NCBI GenBank assembly: GCA_030770425.1
Contig: JASJFT010000187.1
Location: forward strand, 1-38,485
DNA length: 38,485 bases
Direction of reading: 5' to 3'
DNA from: Darksidea phi
Taxonomy: Eukaryota > Ascomycota > Dothideomycetes > Pleosporales > Lentitheciaceae
Made by a program: the position numbers and the translations under genes. Shown here piece after piece: positions 31,360 through 38,485 of this stretch (the stretch's first letter is position 1; the number at the start of each line of letters is the position of its first letter). The notes under the pieces were generated by a model. It was not told where the DNA came from. It saw only the letters and a program-made list of their open reading frames with translations, and did not search any database.

Positions 31360-31510
31360 AGACGGCGATCATATATGCTCGGAACCCAGCCCCCACAAAA
31401 GGCACCGTGCTGTGCACGCGTTTCACACGTTCGCTTCTTTCCCGCGCCACTCTTGGCATCGCTTTCGCCAAATAAGATAGCCTAAAGCGCTTTGGCACGC
31501 TATTCTATAT

Positions 31511-32310
31511 AGAGGAGTCTTCCAATGATGACGTAACTCGTTTTAGCCCTTTACAGGTGTGTCCTTTTGGCGGTGATTGAAGCGGACCTGCTGGTTTGTG
31601 AGGATTAGTAAAAGTGTCGCGATTGATAGGGTTTTGTGTGGCTAACGTCCGTCCCTGGGTCACGCAAAACTGTTGCATTCTGATCTTGGCTGCCGTCCTC
31701 CGTGCACATTTAGAAATATCTTCTTGCCTTCACTCCCTACCGCAGACTGCTCCTCGGTGAAGCACGCTTTGGAGGGTAAAAGTTTGGCGTTCAGCGGGGA
31801 TGGTGGGGCAGAGTCCACGTTTGGGCACCACTGCCTCAAGCCCAACATCATGGGGCAGAGCTCAGCCACGAGTGGCCGCCTCTCAGCTTAATAGCCGGGG
31901 GTTGTGTATGACGACCTGCCAGATGCTATCCCTATAGAAGATGCGCCGTTCCAAACGTATAAGACGCGGTAGCCACACCGAATTCCTACCAATCCACGGC
32001 AGCGAGATTGGTTAAGTTCCGCGTATCCGATAAATCTCGAGTTTAGCTAATTTACTCTGTCATTTTCTCGCTATCAAATACAACGCCAGTTACAGAGAAT
32101 ATAGTCTATCCCGGGCTCCTTGACCGTCGCTCCATCTAATATGTATAGCAGGGTTATCCAGTCCTAAATCTAGAAGAATTCCTGGCAAAAGTAAAAGTCT
32201 AAAAGCCAATTTTATATTCTCCGACTACCTAAGGTACACACTTTCTATGTACATGAATTGTGAGGCACGTGTAGACAGGCAGGCACAGAAACGCTGAGGC
32301 AGCAAAAGGG
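31511..32310. other. Gene-free stretch
   Basis: Only short frames (69-72 codons) that overlap one another on opposite strands at 31660-31891. No domain, intron structure or repeat recognised. Confidence 0.5.
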
Positions 32311-32320
32311 TCGTATTCGG

Positions 32321-32677
32321 ATGGAGATGAGACGAGTCCTTAAGGAGGTGCGCGACGTCGTCGACGACTATCTCTGGTACGACGGACTACACATCCTTCA
32401 GAAGTACGGCCGCTTTCGGTACACCGTCACGTACGGTGCGTACCACGACGCGTAGCCATCGACACACGCGGCTGCTGGCGTGCAAGCGGATCATGGACGA
32501 AGCGATCTGCCGCTTCCACCCGCAGCCCCTACCGGCACTTTGGCAGCCGCGGCACTGTCAGGGTTCCGTCGTCGCTCACCTTCTTATGACCCCACAGCGC
32601 CCGTACACCCCCGCGTGCAGGATTGCCCAGCGCTCGAGGAAGGCCGCGGCTGGAAGACAAACTGGTTCGATGACTAG
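32321..32677 (+). pseudogene. Hypothetical GC-rich frame interrupted by one TAG
   Basis: From ATG 32321 a 44-codon frame (MEMRRVLKEVRDVVDDYLWY..., helical and charged, ending GAYHDA) meets TAG at 32453-32455 and then stays open in the same frame to TAG 32675-32677. The second part is Ala/Pro/Arg-rich and ends GRGWKTNWFDD. Together 118 codons with a single stop. The segment is clearly more GC-rich than its surroundings. I do not recognise a family. It could be a decayed single exon or a chance open stretch in GC-rich DNA. Confidence 0.35.
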
Positions 32678-33664
32678 ATGGAGCCGATCACCAAATGCAT
32701 AGCTCGCACCATGCACCAGCGACTGTTAACATGACTACCCAGCAGGCTAAAGGTATCGTTTTAGTCTAAGCCGAACCGACGGTTCGAACTAGTGACAGAT
32801 GCGCTTTGCCCAGGTACAAGCTCCAAACTCACTGGCGCTTCCCATGGCTAGGGTTGCGCCGTGCGGTGGCCAGAGGCGTAGCTAGTGAGCTTGCGCTCCA
32901 GCGGGCGGATATATTCGACATGCGCGTCGAGAGGGGTGATGAAGGAGGATAGGTTCGTTGCGGGATGTTAAGGTTTCAATGTGAATATGGCGAAAGTTGG
33001 CGTTCGATCGCTCCGAACTAAACTGCAGGCTATTCTCGAGGGTTTTATCCGTCAGAAGTTCCTCAAGGCTCGGGCGATTGTTCAAAACCATCTCACCAAG
33101 CCCTTATCCGAGCTATTGCACAATACCGTTATCAGTCCTTCCTGTGAACCATGTAGTAGCGCAGTTTTACCGCGCCCGGCGTCCGATCCGGGAAAAGAAG
33201 TGAACGCTGATCGTTGGGGCGTGCGTGTAATCGAGCAGGAATGTGTCGGCTGAGCATGTTGGCTTTGGTCGCGACATAATGTGGTTATCGGGACCCTAGT
33301 AAATCAGCATGTAACGTCAAATGAAGAGCAGTATTTGTGGATGGGGTAGTGTAGGAGTGATTAGAGGTGTGGTGTTTTTCGTAATGCGACTTTGAAGAGG
33401 TTCGAGATCGAAGCAGGAGGGAGGGGGATAGAAAGACGCCGCTACGAGCTAAACCAATTAGAGCTAATGCTAGGACGTGACACGGCGCCACCGCCATAAA
33501 AGCGGCACGGTTTTGGCCCTTGCATTACGGACGAGGAACGAGTGATATCTCACCGCCAGAAGCTGCAGCAGAAATGATCCCGTGCCGACGTGACGACTCG
33601 ATCCAAACGTACATAATTCCACCTTCTCCGGGCTCCCAGTGCTCACCAATACTCCTTCCCCATC
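32678..33664. other. Intergenic stretch before the small Cys/His-rich gene
   Basis: Opposing short frames at 32882-33253 (69 codons minus, 90 codons plus) cover the same bases and neither matches a family I know. A 7-bp inverted repeat CGAACCG-A-CGGTTCG is at 32772-32786. The last few hundred bases are presumably the promoter of the following gene. Confidence 0.5.
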
Positions 33665-33944
33665 ATGTGCGACTACACACAAGTTCACTATAAGTGTTCG
33701 CACCTACGATACATAGTACGGGCTTGGTGCACCAAGTATCCGGAGACGCAGAAACGGTGCCAGCCAAATGTAGTTGCCGCGTAAGAAGAGCCAACATTCA
33801 ATTAAACCCGATACTAATCCGTCATGCAGAGAATACAGACTAGACGAGAATTGCGGTTCGTCCAAAACATTGCTCTACCTTCCTCGCACTAACTGGGCCT
33901 TCTTGAAGGCGATTGCAAAGGTTCCGCCCGGCGGAAGGGTCTAA
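33665..33944 (+). CDS. Small Cys/His-rich fungal conserved protein
   Basis: CDS join(33665..33780, 33830..33944), 76 aa. The product begins MCDYTQVHYKCSHLRYIVRAW, then CTKYPETQKRC and NVVAAEYRLDENCG. This fits a widespread family of very short ascomycete proteins that start MC(D/N)(F/Y) and carry spaced Cys/His (H-x2-C-x2-H, a C-x7-to-9-C pair, a final Cys pair), suggesting metal binding; their function is unknown. The intron is 49 nt with GTAAGA, ACTAATC branch site and CAG, phase 2. No stop or shift interrupts it. The usual final C-x2-C is here C-G-S-S, followed by a 28-residue tail (LPRTNWAFLK), so the second Cys is lost. Too short and spliced to appear as a single long open frame. Confidence 0.7.
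33781..33829 (+). other. Intron of the small Cys/His-rich gene
   Basis: 49 nt, GTAAGA...ATACTAATCC...CATGCAG. It brings Ala-Glu-Tyr-Arg-Leu-Asp into frame after NVVA. Confidence 0.7.
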
Positions 33945-34388
33945 AATGAAAGGGAGTTGGTAGCGACGGGGCCGTGGCATCGCCCAGTGGTGTGAACGGC
34001 GGAAAGTGGCTGCACCACGAGTTGTTTGAGGTGGTGCGCGGAGGGAGAAAGCGAAACTGGCAAGGACGGCACAAAGCGAGCCGTAGGCGGTCCCGCTCGT
34101 GATGATTTAGTCAAAGACGAATCGCAATGGGGGCGACCTTCCGAAAAGAGTGTATTTCGCCGCTCACCCGTCGTCCACACCGTCATCCAACTCCAAAGCC
34201 GTGCTAGAGTGTAGTTGAGTAATTTGTCCAAATTTAAAGTTCGTAAGACGACCGAGTTCACTTTGTGCTCGTAAAAACAACATGTGAAGCGTCGCGGTCC
34301 GAGAAGTGCAGAATTTGCGGCCATGAATATCGACGCAACAAGGGGTCAAGTAACGCTTGTATTTACATGCTGTACTATTGCCCGCCGT

Positions 34389-34748
34389 CTACCACCCAGT
34401 GCCTGTGAACCTTAACCCGTCTTGTTCTTGGATCCAACGAATTCTTCGAAAAAGGTAGCTAGGTGATTGAATTTTTTTTGCTGCATTGTGCACGCGATGG
34501 AGATGTTAGTGGAGATTGTCTTTGCGGGTGAATGGGCGGGCAATGTCGCATTTGCCATAGTTGTGGACGTTGTTGAGGTGCTCAGTTTGAGTCATATTGG
34601 ATGGTAGATTCTCGTCACAGTAGCCGCAGACACTCCCAAAGAAGCGGGCTTGGATTTCTTCAATGTTCGAACACGCCCACTGCTTCTCCCCATATATACG
34701 GGCGTGCCAGTCTATACCTTACTTGTCCTTGAACTGCTTGTCGTATTT
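34389..34748 (-). pseudogene. C2H2 zinc-finger protein remnant
   Basis: One minus-strand frame reads through 34748-34389 with two stops. It gives KYDKQFKDK, TAA (34719-34721), GIDWHARIYGEKQWAC, then CGYCDENLPSNMTQTEHLNN followed by VH (a C-x2-C-x12-H-x4-H finger) and KCDIARPFTRKDNLH. A second TAA at 34506-34508 stands where Gln is expected (CAA to TAA), then HLHRVH completes a second finger. This matches the finger pair of a fungal C2H2 family whose linker usually reads FxRKDxxxQHLxxxH. Start and the rest of the gene are not found; upstream of 34748 nothing is conserved. The end is a natural TAG at 34389. Likely DNA-binding when intact. Confidence 0.65.
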
Positions 34749-35073
34749 TTTACATATATAAGGTATCAGACTTATTATTCGTACTAACAGATCAGCGCGA
34801 GACATCGACAATAATAAATTACTTACTCCGTTGCTATAGAGATGTTCCGAGGGTTATTGAGTAGCCGAGTGATATCCATAATAAGTAAAGACTGGTTTCG
34901 GTGGGTGGCAGGTGAAAGATTCTGGATCTCCAAGGAAGGCACTAGAGCTGTCCTTGTGATCGGGCGGCAGAGCTGTGGTTGGATCCGTCGATGCGTGCGG
35001 AGACCGAGCTGCACATTGGACCGTAATACACTATATATATTAAACGCGCGACATTCCCTTCTAACTCAACTCA
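34749..35073. other. Intergenic stretch
   Basis: Opposing frames of 63 and 90 codons at 34823-35114 overlap; neither is convincing. The 90-codon plus-strand one runs into the Pol III-like unit. Confidence 0.4.
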
Positions 35074-35312
35074 TAGTCAAGTGGTTTAGCGTTAAGACTT
35101 TCTATACATTGTAGCGACCACTGGCAGGGACTGGGTTCGAGTAGGTGTACACTTGAGTATAGGGTCTGTACACCGGGACCGCCTTGGTTCTATTATATAC
35201 GCGTATTTGTCTATTTCAAAGGACCGGCTAGGTTTAAAAAAAAACTAAAAAAAGCAGGACCGGCGAGGTCCAAAATACCTTTTGCAGTCTTTTTGCGCAC
35301 CAAATCTTTTTT
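35074..35312 (+). mobile_element. Pol III-type, tRNA-derived SINE-like unit (candidate)
   Basis: TAGTCAAGTGG at 35074-35084 fits the tRNA A-box (TRGYNNARNNG). GGTTCGAGTAG at 35134-35144 fits the B-box (GGTTCGANTCC) except for the last two bases; spacing is about 50 bp. A T6 run at 35307-35312 could terminate Pol III transcription. The intervening sequence does not fold into a proper tRNA cloverleaf that I can find, so this is a tRNA-like head with a body, as in SINEs, rather than a tRNA gene. The body has two copies of AGGACCGGC(T/G)AGGT at about 35220 and 35256. No second genomic copy is in the window, so repeat status is unproven. Confidence 0.4.
35219..35276 (+). repeat. Pair of 20-bp direct repeats around an A-rich spacer
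   Basis: AGGACCGGCTAGGTTTAAAA and AGGACCGGCGAGGTCCAAAA, about 37 bp apart. The first differs by C-to-T type changes. Confidence 0.7.
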
Positions 35313-36425
35313 GATGCGGGCTTTTATCTTTTTGCTTGGGATGGTTGCTTTCACCAGCAAGCCTGTTTTTGACTGCCAAGATACAAAATGGCTTCATCCT
35401 CGGCGCTGACCCACAATTCACGCAGTCCGGTGGTGACCGAGCCAAATACTATCCTACAGTCTTTCCCTGCAAGCTAGACCATATATCCTGGCTCACTAGC
35501 GCAGCCTTCCGCATGTTGCGCACAGCATATGGATCTAGTCGCCGAAGTTGACTTGAGCGCGATACGGACGGTCGGATACCAAAACATCAAAGATTACGTA
35601 TAGAAGGATAGCTCGATGATTGGCCACAGCAGGCCTCAGCGTAAGCACCTTGCTTCAGTTTCGCATGCAGACCACCATGTCTGCAAGCCACAGCCAGCAA
35701 TAACTTGTTGTCTAGCTACAATACGCTGCATTCATACAGGATCGATCTGATCATAGGCTTATGTGGAAAAGGCAAGGAAGCAGTCACGCACAACGCCGCT
35801 TTTCTCGCGACAGGTCTCCTGCGACAAACGCCGAGTGGAGACACAGATGGGGCTACGGAACGGGATTGGCATAATGAAGTGGCGGATAGAGTCGAGGTGC
35901 CGTGCAGGTAACCACTGACGCCCACAGCTCCATTTTCACCGCCTAATGCACCTTGGGTGGTGGAAATAGCCGGCTCCAGGTTGGATCAAGATGTCTGGTG
36001 GGAAATAGACAAAGGATCTGATGTATGCACCCCGCGAGACGGCTTTCTGGGATAGCAGCCTCCTTGCAATACTGGTATTTTGCCAGTAGTAAGGATTGGT
36101 CGCAACGAGGCCGAACGGCTAATATGTGGCTTGATTCAATCTGTACAAGGATATCGTATTACATAGTCTGAAACAAAGAGGGTGAAAGTACATCGAAATG
36201 AACGACAGGAGTCCATTATAAACCCACATGCTAAAACAGTAAGATGGAGAGAGAAATCGCATTCCACCACAGACTGGTGCTTGCAGTCACGGCATAGGGG
36301 GTTGGTACTTGGCCGCCTTTCCACAAGACCGCCCAATCTTATGGGCTGAAAAGTGCGGCGTCCAACTCGCCGGCCTTCTGGCACGGAATTTTTCGCGACG
36401 TGGTGTATCAATCCGCTTTCTTGAG
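35313..36425. other. Stretch without a called gene
   Basis: Short frames only (62-91 codons), on both strands and overlapping. Around 35990-36110 the plus strand reads YAPRETAFWDSSLLAIL and then NMW in shifted frames, possibly a decayed coding fragment, but I cannot assign it. Confidence 0.4.
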
Positions 36426-36732
36426 CTAGCTGGCTAGGCTCAGCTTCCTATTCCTGCATAAACTTTTCACTTCGTCGGAGCCTTCCTCCTCTGGCAAGGT
36501 CAGTCTCTCCAACAAGCTTCTGGAATATGCACTTACCGGTACTTTTACCAGAGCTATACTACGGTTCCAGAACGGCCTCCCGTAAGACCGAGTCGCCTAG
36601 GAGGGCAAGACGCTTATTTCCTTCTACTACATTGCCTTGGATATCTTCGCTCGAAGCTGGTGCTCCTGCGGCGAGCAATGCTTCATCGAGCAAGTCGCGG
36701 TTCGAGAATCGATAGTGGAGGATGTTCTCAAC
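36426..36732 (-). pseudogene. RNase III-domain protein remnant
   Basis: Minus-strand reading VENILHYRFSNRDLLDEALLAAG, then GNKRLALLGDSVLREAVLEP, TAG (36559-36561, Trp expected), YSSGKSTG. The KRLALLGDSVL segment is the RNase III signature region (family LEFLGDxVL), in the form found in stand-alone fungal RNase III-domain proteins, where WYxxGxxxG follows. A 46-nt intron fits at 36536-36491 (GTAAGT...TTGCCAG), and exon 2 continues DEVKSLCRNRKLSLAS to TAG 36426. The next frame over continues LAQESGLIHHVAKNSVPEG, suggesting a one-base shift near 36430. Double-stranded RNA cleavage would have been the ancestral role; this copy is dead and truncated. Confidence 0.6.
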
Positions 36733-37429
36733 AGGGTGTTCTGCTATTGTTCATCATCTAGGCAGAAACGGATTGTGCAATCATATATCCATTGACTACA
36801 CAGCTTGCCGGGCATCCGGTAAAGATATACGTTGATACTGATATTAGCCTGTGACGAAACTCATGGAAGAATGGTCATCTCTAGCTGGGAGCTTACCGTG
36901 CTAGGCAGCCCCTTGTGCAAGAAGACCCTGCTTGTTCTATTGCATCTATATTGACTTCAATGAAGGCGCAAGATCGTCAATAGGAGATACGCAGTGACAT
37001 AATGAGATTGCATTTAGTCTCCTAGGTACTGTTGAAAACTCCAGTAGCGTCCACACAACCACTGAAGGCCGCTGGAGGAGCAACACTGTCGAGTCCCGCA
37101 TGTGATATATATTACGAACCGTTGGTTGGTCGCTACGACATGGCAAATGGTCCAAGCAGCTAGCTCGTACACCACTCACCGTCTCTTTGATGAGAAGACG
37201 ATCGGCAAATGCCGCAGGCAAACAGTCACATGAATAAGGCTAGTAACCAACTCTTATGTAAGAAAATGCTATATTAACCACCATCAGACCACCGAGTGTT
37301 AATTGTGACGTATGGACCCTTACCTTTGACGATGTGCGCAACATGCTACAAAATGACGCGCGTTATCGTGCAATCGTATCTACTGCTTGTGTTGCATATC
37401 TGTACCTGAGGAGAACATGCAATATGCAA
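36733..37429. other. Stretch without a called gene
   Basis: One 91-codon minus-strand frame (37221-36946) without a recognisable domain; nothing else. Confidence 0.45.
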
Positions 37430-37841
37430 GGATGAACTCCAACCAAAGTCTGCAAGCAAGAACCAGGTGCGAGCTAATTGGCTTGGGAGACGATCGATCG
37501 ACATCCCATGAAGGGTCAAACCACTTGTCTTGGGACGCGATTCTCTTTGCCGGACAAGTAACGGGAGGGGTGGGCGAGCGTGTTTGTGTGTGTACAGGCT
37601 GGACTACGCGACATTGTGTGGAACGCGGACTGCAGTGAATGCTCCCAGATCCAAAGGCGGCCGCATCTACCATCACTTGTCGCCTTCGCCTTGCTGGCTA
37701 CAGAGTTGTCACCTTGTCTTTAATGCAGCATCCTCCCGTGTAGGCCTAGTCCAACAAGATGTCGTTCTCTTTGCGCCGAGGTTTCCCAGCCAGGCTCCAT
37801 TCTTCCTTGCTGTCGATTCACTGTGGCGAGCGACGATTCAT
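37430..37841 (-). pseudogene. Remnant of the conserved fungal gene (copy B)
   Basis: From ATG 37841 the start MNRRSP parallels MDRRSP of copy A (24849), followed at once by TGA. Later KRRKE and DILLD echo RRREIDVLSDE, with TAG in between. Nucleotide landmarks shared with copy A include GTGGCGAGCGACGAT(C/T)CATATTC and TGTGGAACGCGGA(C/T)TG. It is more degraded than copy A. Both copies lie on the minus strand, 13 kb apart. Confidence 0.55.
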
Positions 37842-37938
37842 ATTCCTATGCGCATACTAGAGCGGTCAAAATCGTTCTATGTTATGTCCAGTGGAAACGG
37901 ACCATAAGGATGGTTATGGGCAGACGAGCCGGGGAAGG

Positions 37939-38014
37939 CGAGGATGGCTAGCTTGCGAGCCAGATGGATCACGCCCATGCACCACGCGTTCTCCTCGCGA
38001 CCTTCCGACTGGCA
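37939..38014 (-). pseudogene. PD-(D/E)XK nuclease-like fragment
   Basis: The minus strand reads CQSEGREENAWCMGVIHLA, matching CKDGSRDENAWCDGVV of the pseudogene at 27050-27960 (CxxxxRxENAWC-x-G-V core). It lies just upstream of remnant copy B. No continuous frame extends it in either direction, and the catalytic part is not present. Confidence 0.5.
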
Positions 38015-38349
38015 CACTCACCCGTCCAGCCGGATCGTCTTCCCCTTCTGTAGCATATACGGTAGTGCTTCACGCTCCCCGCCGTCAACCTCCGGGTCGA
38101 GAGGCTACGCCTATGCTCTAGTCCCGGGCATGGCGCTTAATCCTTCGATATCCAAAGTCACAGTCTTCCTCGATTGGCTCCCGCAGCCACCCTGGTATCA
38201 GCCCTCTGTTCAGCCCGCCTTCCAGCCGCTCCATGGTATCCCTCATTCTCTGCGGCGGTGGAGTCCTCAGCCCCGAGCTCGGCTCCGTTATCATCGGAGG
38301 GGATGCGGAAGCTAGTACAGCGGCGTTATCGCGCGACGGGCCGTTCGCT

Positions 38350-38485
38350 CGGCGGGGGGGGGGGGGGGGGTTGTGGGGGCGGGGGGGGGACCAAGGAAGG
38401 GGCCGCGCCAGGCCAACCCCCCCCCGGGACGGAGTGGGGGGTTGGGTAACCGGGGGGGGGCCGGGGGGGGGGGGGGGGGGCGGGC
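38350..38485. other. Poly-G low-complexity contig end, probable artefact
   Basis: Runs of 8 to more than 20 G, broken by single other bases, run to the last base. Nothing in the window resembles it. Such tails arise at contig ends from two-colour sequencing chemistry that calls missing signal as G, or from poor consensus. It should not be annotated as biology. Confidence 0.75.

Larger units (their letters stand above)
30294..31510. repeat. Direct repeat unit, copy 2 (not RIP-mutated)
   Basis: Same unit as 28124-29580, about 1.2 kb, with normal CpA and TpG content. It lacks the segment of about 230 bp that carries the N-terminal codons, and some smaller pieces. The upstream part holds the tandem repeat at 31294-31359 and the conserved segment CCTATATATACCCAAGGG. 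Confidence 0.85.

Noticed and set aside
31660..31891. Opposing frames of 69 and 72 codons
   Set aside because: Mirror-image open frames on the two strands over the same bases are typical of chance; no family resemblance.
32750..32850. tRNA gene, because of GGTTCGAA near 32781
   Set aside because: No properly spaced A-box, acceptor stem or anticodon arm on either strand; the motif is part of a short inverted repeat.
35336..35551. 71-codon plus-strand frame after the SINE-like unit
   Set aside because: Reads through A/T-rich repeat-like DNA, with no recognisable motif.

Overview
The window looks like one contig from a filamentous ascomycete (Pezizomycotina; a Dothideomycete/Pleosporales-type genome is my guess). 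Evidence: short GT-AG introns of about 46-79 nt with CTAAC/CTAAT-like branch sites, fungal-specific protein families, and a strongly two-speed composition. Bases 1 to about 16,250 are an AT-rich block with almost no CpA or TpG and no open frames, the outcome expected of repeat-induced point mutation (RIP). The rest is ordinary GC content with sparse, mostly damaged genes.

Layout. (1) 1-5,122: RIP-mutated relic DNA I cannot name. (2) 5,128-12,591: a complete but dead Ty3/gypsy chromovirus, with two 489-bp LTRs, a 5-bp target duplication, gag, reverse transcriptase, integrase, chromodomain and polypurine tract still traceable. (3) 12,597-14,810: more relic DNA. (4) 14,811-16,345: a roughly 1-kb element with inverted ends plus short tandem repeats, then a GC-rich palindrome at the border of the AT block. 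(5) 16,346-18,305: no gene seen. (6) 18,306-23,899: a secreted Cys-rich protein gene, an OPT peptide transporter pseudogene, and a divergent Na+/Ca2+ exchanger-like gene that also carries an apparent frameshift. (7) 24,100-31,510: a graveyard of fungal multicopy genes: an NLR (NACHT_N) 5' stub, a divergently placed PD-(D/E)XK nuclease-like pseudogene, two direct copies of an F-box-like gene unit (one RIP-mutated, one not), and two MITEs. (8) 31,511-38,340: mostly non-coding, with an intact small Cys/His-rich gene, remnants of C2H2 zinc-finger and RNase III genes, a Pol III/SINE-like unit, and a second copy of the remnant seen at 24.4-24.8 kb. (9) 38,350-38,485: a poly-G run, probably a contig-end artefact.

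How it fits together: apart from the exchanger, the secreted protein, the 76-aa protein and one F-box-like copy, little here looks functional. The most informative structure is the repeated promoter segment between the divergent NLR and nuclease-like genes. It recurs at 24.1 kb and, split by a MITE, at 29.8-30.3 kb, so paired immune-type genes and their shared promoter appear to have been duplicated, shuffled and inactivated here.
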